Positions 9,209-16,454 of a stretch of DNA of 64,000 bases are shown one piece after another. The translations under genes were made by a program, and so were the position numbers. The stretch covers positions 1 to 64,000 of the forward strand of contig JAHJYA010000029.1 of the NCBI GenBank assembly GCA_018826895.1. The letters run 5' to 3'. This stretch comes from Gammaproteobacteria bacterium (GTDB lineage: Bacteria > Pseudomonadota > Gammaproteobacteria > Pseudomonadales > Pseudomonadaceae). The notes beneath the pieces are model-generated. The model was not told the origin of the DNA and did no database searches. It was given only the letters and a program-made list of their open reading frames with translations. Numbering within the stretch: the first letter of the stretch is position 1; the number at the start of each line of letters is the position of its first letter.

Positions 9209-10347
9209 TCGGTCGCGCTTCCCTGCTGCGCCTCGCTCATGTTGGCAACCTCCACCGCCTGGCCGGGGTAAAGCAGTTGCCCACCATGGGCCACGACCCG
9301 ATCCCCCTGCGCCAAACCAGAGGCCAGTAGAACCCGGCCGGCTTCAAAGCGGACAACGTCAACCACTGTCAGCCGCGCCCGTTGCTGATCATCGAGACGC
9401 CAGACAGCTGGTAGATCTCCATCACGGGTCAGCGCGGGCCATGGCAGGCTCACGATTGCCTCTGTCGGCGCCGGCAGGCGCGCCACCACTGTGCTGCCCA
9501 GGGGCCATGCAGGCGCCTCTGCCGGCAGGGTCAAACGCATGCGCAACGTACCAGCGTCGGCAGACACCATCGGGGCGATCTCACGCACATGCCCTTCGAC
9601 CTCATGCGCAGGGTCGCCCAGAGCGTGCAGTCGTATGGAGGCTCCGACGCCAGCCATGGCAGGCATCCCTTCGTACAGGTCGAAAACCGCATCCCGCGCG
9701 CCTGCATGGGCCAAGGACAGTACCGATTGGCCTGCCTGAACCACTTCCCCTGGCTCAGTAGCCCGCGCCACGATGAGGCCATCGGCCACAGCGACCAGAG
9801 CCGCGTCTTGCAAACCATCACTGACCACCTGACGTCGCGCCTTGGCGGTCATCAACTCAGCCTCGGCACTCTGCAAGGCAGCGTGCGCCCGCTCATAATC
9901 ATTGCGGTTGGTATACCCCTTGGGCATCAAGCGTTGTTGTCGCCGATAATCAGCACGCGCCAACTTCACACGGGCGTCCAATGCCTCAACTTCCACATTG
10001 CTGATATCCAAGGCAGCCTGTTGCTCAACCGGATCCAGACGGGCCAGTACCTGCCCAGCTGTTACTTCATCGCCAATATCGACGAAAAGCGCCGACACCT
10101 TTCCTGAACCGCGAAACGAAAGCTCGCTGACAAAGCGGGCCTGGATATCGCCGGTCAGCAAGGTGCTCGGTGTGTCAGGCATATAGCCGACGACCTGCAC
10201 GGCGACCCGTGGCAGCGGCTTTTCTGGCGGCGCAGGCGCCGTGCACCCTGCAACCAGAGCAACACAGGAAAAAACAGACGCACGCCACCTCGGTAGCCGA
10301 CATGGCGCACGCATTCCGTTAGCAGGCGCTGAGTTCGTGTGCCTCAT
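9205..10347 (-). CDS. RND membrane-fusion lipoprotein (first adaptor)
   Basis: A 380-residue membrane-fusion protein with a long positively charged N-terminus and a lipobox (LVAGC, Cys35); a start at residue 12 is possible and would give a more ordinary signal length. The lipoyl-like motif (SGKVSALFVDIGDEVTAGQV), an alpha-hairpin (about 110-165) and the C-terminal barrel follow. The ATG at 10347 overlaps the stop of the RhlA/PhaG-like gene as ATGA, so the enzyme and the pump are translationally coupled. It is paired with a second, sequence-divergent adaptor immediately downstream. Confidence 0.85.
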   Translation of the reverse strand: MRHTNSAPANGMRAPCRLPRWRASVFSCVALVAGCTAPAPPEKPLPRVAVQVVGYMPDTPSTLLTGDIQARFVSELSFRGSGKVSALFVDIGDEVTAGQVLARLDPVEQQAALDISNVEVEALDARVKLARADYRRQQRLMPKGYTNRNDYERAHAALQSAEAELMTAKARRQVVSDGLQDAALVAVADGLIVARATEPGEVVQAGQSVLSLAHAGARDAVFDLYEGMPAMAGVGASIRLHALGDPAHEVEGHVREIAPMVSADAGTLRMRLTLPAEAPAWPLGSTVVARLPAPTEAIVSLPWPALTRDGDLPAVWRLDDQQRARLTVVDVVRFEAGRVLLASGLAQGDRVVAHGGQLLYPGQAVEVANMSEAQQGSATE

Positions 10348-11204
10348 GCGAGCGAGGGAGACAGTTCACTCATCTGTGGCGCAGCCTCTTCGACGCCCAT
10401 GAAATCAAGCACACTGCGGCGTGAAGCCAACCATGCCGCCTTGCTTTCGAGATCGAGGAAGTGCCCCGCGTTGGGAACCACGACAAACTGGCTTTTGGCA
10501 ACATAGCCGGCGAATTGCCGCGCATCCTCTGCGGTTGTGTACTCGTCACGTTCACCATTGACGAACAATACCGGTATTTGTATCCGCGCAAAGCGCTCCA
10601 CATAGTTTTTGGCACTTAACTGACGAATCTGGGTTATGTGGAAATCGATTTGCTCATACTCATGCTCAGCCAGGCTGATCAGGTGCTTGTAGTTGTATAG
10701 CTTAAACAGCCTTGGCAGGTATTTACCTACGGTATCGTTGAGCAAAGAGCCGATTTTCCGCTTGTCGCGCGCCGCCAGATAAACCTGCCCTTTATCGATG
10801 TAATCAAGCATCGCCTCATTGATCACCGGCGAAAACGAACTGATGATGGCTCGCTCCACCGAAGGGGGCGACTCCGCTAACGCCAACATAGCCGAAACAC
10901 CACCCCAGGACACCGACAATAAACAATTAACTTGAAAGCGCTCAATCAACTGCAGAATTATTTTGACTTCGTCTTCCTTGGTCACGACATACCCGCCAGG
11001 GTTGTGGTCGCGAGATTTACCGGCAAACGGCAGATCAAAAAGAACCAAATTGAAATGCGGTTGTAAGTACTTAACTGTCTGCCCGAAAGATCCAGTGGTT
11101 GACAGTGCACCATTGATCAGCAGCAGTGTTTTTGCCCCATCCCCTCTCCAGTAAGTTTCTGTGTAGATAGCGAATCCTTCCACGCTCAGTATTTGCGTTT
11201 CCAT
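10344..11204 (-). CDS. RhlA/PhaG-like 3-hydroxyacyl transferase
   Basis: A 286-residue alpha/beta hydrolase that strongly resembles RhlA (makes hydroxyalkanoyloxy-alkanoate, HAA, from 3-hydroxyacyl-ACP or CoA) and PhaG (3-hydroxyacyl-ACP thioesterase/transacylase). Shared text includes INGALSTTGSF, LVLFDLPFAGKS, SSFSPVINE, NDTVGKYLP, NGERDEYTTAEDARQF and GHFLDLESK. The apparent triad is Ser99 (SVSWGG), Asp220 (GERDEY) and His248 (AGHFLD). The SSFSPVINE and NGERDEYTT segments recall PhaG more than RhlA, so either product is possible. It is the first gene of a four-gene operon with a two-adaptor RND pump. No rhlB-like glycosyltransferase or PHA gene is nearby. The ATG is preceded by GGAG ten bases upstream. 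Confidence 0.85.
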   Translation of the reverse strand: METQILSVEGFAIYTETYWRGDGAKTLLLINGALSTTGSFGQTVKYLQPHFNLVLFDLPFAGKSRDHNPGGYVVTKEDEVKIILQLIERFQVNCLLSVSWGGVSAMLALAESPPSVERAIISSFSPVINEAMLDYIDKGQVYLAARDKRKIGSLLNDTVGKYLPRLFKLYNYKHLISLAEHEYEQIDFHITQIRQLSAKNYVERFARIQIPVLFVNGERDEYTTAEDARQFAGYVAKSQFVVVPNAGHFLDLESKAAWLASRRSVLDFMGVEEAAPQMSELSPSLA

Positions 11205-12005
11205 ACCTGCGGCACTCCATAAAAATTAGAATTAACAACACGCATTCTCATTTGTGAAAAAGCCGGATTCGTCAATAATACGTCACAAATCCTGTCAAAT
11301 ACCGACTGAAAGCTTCGTGAAAGGTTGAGAGCACATGCATCCAACAATCTTCAGGGAGAATTTCTAGCGCAACACAGGTATGACCGACAAGTCACTGACG
11401 CCACATTTGTGACTCACGCAAGGCGTGAAACCTGTCTGAAACGTCAGGCAGATTTCCTTACGCAGAGCGTGCCAGCTGAAAAATGATAGCGGTACCTACC
11501 AAAATTCAGCGCATTAGCGACGCAACCTGGCTAGGGGGTTGGCAAACCGCCGCCAAAAATCATGAAATAATTTGTTACGAGTATTTTTGAACCAAAATAT
11601 GGATGCAGGAGTGAAATAGCGAAATGCACGAATGGACTCCCTCGATAACCGAGAGGTGTAACGTTTTTATTACGTAAAGATAAGGTTACGAATTCTTCGC
11701 AGACCTACCTCACCCTTGAAGCGACTCATATATCGTACACATACATTTACAGCCTAAATAACGGTCTTCTCAGCAAGTCACCTAGCTCTTTTATTTGAAC
11801 CATTTATTTGAAAGTCATCAAATTCATTTTTATATTCATGTCCCTGCACACGAATATATTTCTCTGGCAATAACACGCTTAGAAGTTTCCAACCACTTAA
11901 TTAATAAAATCACGCATAACTGTTTTCGAGAAAAACCACCCCGAACATTAACAGCCACAAAATTAACTACTAAAGTTATGCGTGAGCTAACTGTTGAATA
12001 CCCCG
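11205..12005. other. AT-rich intergenic region upstream of the RhlA/RND operon
   Basis: About 1.1 kb separates the RhlA-like operon from phhA. No convincing gene is seen. The part at about 11550-11990 is clearly more AT-rich than its surroundings. A small plus-strand open frame at 11795-12121 ends inside the REP element at 12006-12072 and is judged spurious. The stretch must contain the operon promoter on the minus strand, but no -35/-10 pair stands out by eye. Confidence 0.6.
11657..11690. promoter_or_regulatory. Two TyrR/PhhR-like half-palindromes
   Basis: TGTAAC-N6-ATTACG (11657-11674) abuts CGTAAA-N6-GTTACG (11673-11690). Both have the TGTAAA-N6-TTTACA geometry of TyrR/PhhR boxes with mismatched ends, and the second has the same arms as the weaker box upstream of phhA. 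They lie about 450 bp upstream of the RhlA-like start, far for direct activation. Confidence 0.3.
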
Positions 12006-12072
12006 CAGGAGCAAATTTATTCGCGAAATACGCTGCCTATCGCGAGCAAAGGCTAGGCGCCCCCTTCGCTCC
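12006..12072. repeat. REP element (GGAGCGAA type)
   Basis: A degenerate copy of the window's commonest palindrome: it opens CAGGAGCAAATTTATTCGCG and closes with GGCTAGGCGCCCCCTTCGCTCC. Other copies or partial copies are at about 26616, 34016, 44993, 48186, 58500 and 60941. Confidence 0.85.
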
Positions 12073-12127
12073 ACACAGGCCCAATCGGCGCAGCAACAGT
12101 TGGGCATTGGCGCTCACGTGAAAAATC

Positions 12128-12145
12128 CGTAAACAAAAGGTTACG
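12128..12145. promoter_or_regulatory. Weak PhhR box upstream of phhA
   Basis: CGTAAA-CAAAAG-GTTACG keeps the spacing of a TyrR/PhhR box and deviates at both ends. It is 63 bp upstream of the stronger box, centre to centre, which is six turns of DNA. Confidence 0.45.
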
Positions 12146-12190
12146 CACAGCCCCGCTGGCACGGCCAAAAAATCGACCACTCAAGGCATC

Positions 12191-12208
12191 TGTAATAAAT
12201 TATTTACA
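12191..12208. promoter_or_regulatory. Strong PhhR/TyrR box upstream of phhA
   Basis: TGTAATAAATTATTTACA differs from the TyrR-type consensus TGTAAA-N6-TTTACA at one position and is extended by flanking C and G to a longer palindrome. It lies 110 bp upstream of the phhA start, a normal activator position. PhhR is encoded in the same window. Confidence 0.7.
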
Positions 12209-12318
12209 GAAGATCGATCCGATTGGCTCGCTCGCATTCGATCAGGAGCTGCATAGCTCTGGCGCCTGGCGTATTCATGGCTCAGCACAACAATAAAAGC
12301 CCCGACAGGAGGCCATAG

Positions 12319-13104
12319 ATGAAGAGCACGCACTACGTGGCGCGCGAAGCGGACGAGCGTGGTTTTATCCATTACCCGGAAATAGAGCACGGCGTATGGA
12401 ATACCCTGATCACCCGCCAGCTCAAGGTGATCGAAGGTCGCGCCTGCCAGGAATACCTGGACGGTATCGAACAGCTCGGATTACCCCATGAACGTATTCC
12501 ACAGCTGAGCGAGATCAACCAAGTGCTCGAAGCCAGTACGGGTTGGCGCGTGGCGCGAGTACCAGCGCTGATCCCTTTTCAGAGGTTCTTCGAGCTGCTG
12601 GCCAGCAAGCAATTTCCAGTGGCCACTTTTATCCGTACACCCGAAGAACTGGATTACCTGCAGGAGCCGGATATCTTCCATGAAGTATTCGGCCATTGCC
12701 CATTACTGACCAACCCCTGGTTTGCCGAATTTACCCACACTTACGGCAAGCTCGGCCTAGCCGCCAGCAAGCAAGAACGCGTCTGTTTGGCCCGCCTGTA
12801 CTGGTTGACCATCGAATTTGGCCTGGTTGATACCAGCCAGGGACGACGCATCTACGGCGGCGGTATCCTTTCTTCACCGAAAGAAACGCTGTATAGCCTG
12901 TCAGATGTGCCCGAACACCAGGCCTTCGATCCTTTGGAAGCCATGCGTACGCCCTATCGCATCGATATCCTACAACCACTGTATTTTGTTCTGCCCGAAC
13001 TCAAGCGCCTGTTCGAGCTGGCTCAACAAGACATTATGTTGATGGTGCAGCAGGCCATGCGCTTGGGCTTGCACGCGCCCAAGTTTCCCCCGAAAGCCGC
13101 CTAA
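12319..13104 (+). CDS. phhA: Phenylalanine 4-monooxygenase
   Basis: A 261-residue tetrahydrobiopterin- and iron-dependent hydroxylase that converts phenylalanine to tyrosine. The metal triad is visible: His121 and His126 (HEVFGH) and Glu166 (YWLTIEF). The length fits bacterial single-domain enzymes without the ACT regulatory domain of animal homologues. AGGAGG lies six bases before the ATG. phhB follows after about 60 bp and recycles the cofactor. Two PhhR-type boxes upstream predict induction by phenylalanine or tyrosine. A phhC aminotransferase, which follows phhB in P. aeruginosa, is absent here. Confidence 0.96.
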   Translation: MKSTHYVAREADERGFIHYPEIEHGVWNTLITRQLKVIEGRACQEYLDGIEQLGLPHERIPQLSEINQVLEASTGWRVARVPALIPFQRFFELLASKQFPVATFIRTPEELDYLQEPDIFHEVFGHCPLLTNPWFAEFTHTYGKLGLAASKQERVCLARLYWLTIEFGLVDTSQGRRIYGGGILSSPKETLYSLSDVPEHQAFDPLEAMRTPYRIDILQPLYFVLPELKRLFELAQQDIMLMVQQAMRLGLHAPKFPPKAA

Positions 13105-13164
13105 CTTATTGCTGGCGGCCCATTGCGAGCCCCCGCTCACACTCAATCACTCTGGAGAAGCCTG

Positions 13165-13518
13165 ATGTCCCTTGCCCAAGCCCAATGCGAAGCCTGCCGC
13201 GCCGATGCGCCGCAGGTTAGTGATGACGAACTGGCTGAACTGCTTCGCGAAATCCCTGACTGGCATATCGAAGTGCGCGGCGACCATATGGAACTTGAAC
13301 GGGTTTACCTGTTCAAGAACTTCCGCCACGCCCTGGCCTTTACCAACGCCGTGGGCACAATTGCCGAAGAGGTCGGCCACCATCCGGCATTGCTCACCGA
13401 ATGGGGCAAGGTCACGGTGACCTGGTGGAGCCACGAGATGCGCGGTTTGCACCGCAACGACTTCATCATGGCGGCCCGTACCGATGTACTTGCCGCCAGC
13501 GCCGAGGGCCGCAAATAA
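13165..13518 (+). CDS. phhB: Pterin-4a-carbinolamine dehydratase
   Basis: A 117-residue enzyme that dehydrates the 4a-carbinolamine formed by PhhA, regenerating quinonoid dihydropterin. The family signature GHHP (His72, His73), a third histidine at 90 (TWWSHEM) and the [10 protein letters not shown] tail are present. The start at 13165 is preceded by GGAG and gives the usual family length; a longer frame from 13123 is unlikely. It is cotranscribed with phhA. Confidence 0.95.
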   Translation: MSLAQAQCEACRADAPQVSDDELAELLREIPDWHIEVRGDHMELERVYLFKNFRHALAFTNAVGTIAEEVGHHPALLTEWGKVTVTWWSHEMRGLHRNDFIMAARTDVLAASAEGRK

Positions 13519-13559
13519 GCGACTCGTGCGGGCGCCCGACAGGCAACCCTGAACAGATC

Positions 13560-13577
13560 GGGCAGGCAAGCCTGCCC
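13560..13577. terminator. Possible terminator hairpin after phhAB
   Basis: GGGCAGGC and GCCTGCCC form a perfect 8-bp stem, drawn here with a 2-base loop although the real loop would be larger. There is only a short T run after it, so termination strength is doubtful. Confidence 0.4.
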
Positions 13578-13625
13578 TTGAGCCCGTTATAGTGTGGCCA
13601 TCGCCTTCCTTAATGCGGATTGTCC

Positions 13626-14969
13626 ATGGCCACACCAAACAACATGCTGTTTCGCGCCTACCAACGGATCATCCACAGCCTGGCGTTCTATCCGACGCTA
13701 ATCGCTGTCGGCTTCTTCCTGCTGTGCCTGCTGACCATGTCCGTCGAATACCAAAGCTGGATGATGGCGATCAAACGGCATGTAGATCTGGGGCTGGTGC
13801 GCAACGCCGACAATGCCAGGCTGATTCTTGGCACCTTGGTCGCCGGTATTCTCTCGCTGATGGTGTTCAGCTTCTCCATGGTCATGGTGGTGCTCAACAA
13901 CGCCGCTGCATCCCTGTCCCCGCGGGTGATTCCGGGGCTGATCAGCAGCAAGGGCCACCAGAAAACCCTCGGTGTTTACCTGGGCACCATCCTTTATGCC
14001 CTGCTGCTGATCACCACCATAGAACAAGGCAACAGCTCACGCGTGCCCAGCCTAGGCGTACTGATTACCCTGGCCTTGGGTATCACCTGCCTGGGCCTGT
14101 TCGTGCACTTTATCCGCTCCATTTCCCAATCGATTCAAGTCGAGCACATTCTTAACACGCTCTATACCACCAGCCTGGCAAAGCTCGACCGCTGCGCCGC
14201 CAGCCTGGCCACCTGCGAGCCACCACCGAACTGGCCGGATGACAAGGGCTGGGTCACCATCCACGCGCAACGCAGTGGCTATTTCAAAGCGCTCAATGTC
14301 AGCGAAGCCAACAAACTACTGAGCCAACATCAGTTGCGCATGAGCGTTCTCGCGCACCGCGGCTTCTTCGTCGTACAGGGGCACCCGCTGTTCAAGCTGG
14401 AGCGCCCGGTGGACGAAACCATCACCCAGGAACTGCTCGATTGCTTCGACTTTTTCATCGAGGAATACGTCAGCGCGCATTACTTCTTCGGCTGTCGGCA
14501 GATGTCCGAAATCGCCGTCAAGGCCTTGAGCCCCGGCATCAATGACCCCGGCACGGCGGTCAAGACCATCGACCTGCTCAGTGTGTTGCTCGGCCGACGC
14601 CTGGGCTTGCCTGATCGGGATTTCGCGGCATTGCCCGACACCCCACCGCGCCTCTACTACCACGAGCTGACCCTGGATCAATTGCTATTGCAGTTACTCG
14701 GCCCGATACGCGCATACGGCGCGAACGACGCCAGCGTATTGGTCAGCCTGTTGCAGGCGTACAAGAACATGCTCTACCTGACTCACGACAAGGCGCAACA
14801 GAACGAGTTACTGCGCCACGCCCGCAGCGTACGAGATACCGCCGACCGCAACCTTTTCGAGCGCCGCGAGCGAGAGGAAATCAACCAGTTCATCGCCCGG
14901 ATCAATCATGCGCGCGCAGCAAAAAGTGCCACCATGCCCCCTCTGGAAATAGAGGAAAACGCTCCATGA
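13626..14969 (+). CDS. DUF2254 membrane protein
   Basis: A 447-residue protein with four predicted N-terminal membrane helices (about 18-40, 65-90, 108-130, 140-160) and a large soluble C-terminal half. The text matches DUF2254, e.g. the MVVLNNAAASLSPRVIPGL and KALSPGINDPGTAVKTID segments. Function is not established. The ATG at 13626 is preferred; a TTG two codons upstream is in frame. It stands alone, about 110 bp after phhB, where P. aeruginosa has phhC. Confidence 0.85.
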   Translation: MATPNNMLFRAYQRIIHSLAFYPTLIAVGFFLLCLLTMSVEYQSWMMAIKRHVDLGLVRNADNARLILGTLVAGILSLMVFSFSMVMVVLNNAAASLSPRVIPGLISSKGHQKTLGVYLGTILYALLLITTIEQGNSSRVPSLGVLITLALGITCLGLFVHFIRSISQSIQVEHILNTLYTTSLAKLDRCAASLATCEPPPNWPDDKGWVTIHAQRSGYFKALNVSEANKLLSQHQLRMSVLAHRGFFVVQGHPLFKLERPVDETITQELLDCFDFFIEEYVSAHYFFGCRQMSEIAVKALSPGINDPGTAVKTIDLLSVLLGRRLGLPDRDFAALPDTPPRLYYHELTLDQLLLQLLGPIRAYGANDASVLVSLLQAYKNMLYLTHDKAQQNELLRHARSVRDTADRNLFERREREEINQFIARINHARAAKSATMPPLEIEENAP

Positions 14970-15114
14970 TTGGGCACTTCTAGTCATCAAAAAACCGAAC
15001 GACCATTTATCAGAAAAAATAAACATTAAAAATCAATAACTTAAAAACAACCCTCAATATCCATGGCATACACCCTGCTTGCCATCATGGGCATAGTTCC
15101 TTAGGGTAGTTCCC

Positions 15115-16377
15115 ATGTGGTCCTTGATTGCCCCTATCAGCTCGTTGCTGGGTGGGGTCGCGTTACTCCTGCTCGGCAATGGTCTGCTCAACACTCTACT
15201 GACCCTGCGTGGTGTCGCCGAAGGCTACTCCACGGGGATGCTCGGACTGATCATGTCCGGGTACTTTGTCGGTTTTCTCCTCGGTACCTGGCTGGCGATT
15301 CCGCTGGTGCGCCGCGTGGGGCACATCCGCGCGTTCGCCTTTTGCGCATCACTCGCCGCCATCACCGCCCTGCTGCATTTACTCTTCGTCGACCCCTGGG
15401 TCTGGCTCGGGCTGCGAGTGCTCTACGGTCTGGCGCTGGTCAGTCTGTATATGGTGATTGAAAGCTGGCTCAACGCGCAGGTCCCCAATGACAAGCGTGG
15501 TCAGGTGTTCGCCGTCTACATGGCCGTCAACCTCGGCGCCCTGGCGGCAGCCCAGCAACTGCTGAACCTGGCAGAGCCCACCGACTTCTTGCTGTTCGTC
15601 CTGGCGGCGATGCTGATCAGCGCCGCGCTGATGCCCATTACCCTGACCCGCCAGGCCCAGCCAAGCTTGCCCGAAACCCTACACACCAACCTGCGTCAGC
15701 TGGTCGGCGTGGCGCCGCTGGCGATCGCAGCGGCGGCACTGTCCGGCCTCGCGCTAGGTGCGTTCTGGGGCCTGGCGCCGGTATATGCCGCACTCAGTGG
15801 CTTCGACGCCCCCGGCGTCGGTCTGATGATGAGCGGCGCGATCCTCGGCGGTGCACTGCTGCAGCTGCCCATCGGTCGCTACTCGGATAGCCACGACCGG
15901 CGCCTGGTGCTGTTCTGGGTAGTGCTGCTGGCCGTGCTGGTGGCGCTGGTGATGAGCCTGCTACCTGCCGGGCGCCTGCTGCTTGTCGCCATGTTCCTCT
16001 GGGGCGGATTGGCGTTTGCCATCTATCCCATCGCGGTAGCCCAATTGATCGACCAACTACACAGTGACGAAATTCTCGCTGGCTCCGGCAGCCTACTGAT
16101 GATCAACGGTATTGGTTCGGCCTGTGGCCCGCTGCTGGCCGGGGTGCTCATGCAACACCTCGGCGCCCAGGCCCTGCCGCTGTATTTCGCGGCCACCCTG
16201 GGCCTGCTTGCCGCCTACACCCTCTATCGCCTGCGCCACGTCAGCGACTTGGTCAGCGAGCCAGCCGGCCACTTCATGCCGATGCTGCGCACCAGCCATA
16301 CGGTACTCGAGCTGATGCCCGATGCCCCCGAACACCCGCAGGAGGAAACGCCTCCTGCGGCTGCAGGCCCTCACTAG
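15115..16377 (+). CDS. MFS transporter (YcaD-like)
   Basis: A 420-residue major facilitator with about twelve hydrophobic helices. The loop between helices 2 and 3 has the MFS pattern (GTWLAIPLVRRVGHIRAF). The sequence ESWLNAQVPNDKRGQ after helix 4 is typical of YcaD-type transporters. A 45-residue hydrophilic Pro/Glu-rich tail follows the last helix. Substrate unknown. The upstream 145 bp is AT-rich (about 14990-15060) and probably holds the promoter. ggpPS follows after 78 bp in the same direction; cotranscription is possible. Confidence 0.85.
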   Translation: MWSLIAPISSLLGGVALLLLGNGLLNTLLTLRGVAEGYSTGMLGLIMSGYFVGFLLGTWLAIPLVRRVGHIRAFAFCASLAAITALLHLLFVDPWVWLGLRVLYGLALVSLYMVIESWLNAQVPNDKRGQVFAVYMAVNLGALAAAQQLLNLAEPTDFLLFVLAAMLISAALMPITLTRQAQPSLPETLHTNLRQLVGVAPLAIAAAALSGLALGAFWGLAPVYAALSGFDAPGVGLMMSGAILGGALLQLPIGRYSDSHDRRLVLFWVVLLAVLVALVMSLLPAGRLLLVAMFLWGGLAFAIYPIAVAQLIDQLHSDEILAGSGSLLMINGIGSACGPLLAGVLMQHLGAQALPLYFAATLGLLAAYTLYRLRHVSDLVSEPAGHFMPMLRTSHTVLELMPDAPEHPQEETPPAAAGPH

Positions 16378-16454
16378 AAGGGCCGCCACATCAAGCACGT
16401 CGGCACCTCGTCGGCGCGTCAACTGCACCACAACAATGGACAGGGAGACAGCGC

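Noticed and set aside
11795..12121. Plus-strand frame of 108 residues between the RhlA-like operon and phhA
   Set aside because: Its second half is a translation of the REP element at 12006-12072, the first half is low-complexity AT-rich sequence, and no ribosome site is present.
12157..12171. Possible sigma-54 promoter (TGGCACG) upstream of phhA
   Set aside because: The GC expected 10 bases after the GG is absent, and the position reads AA.
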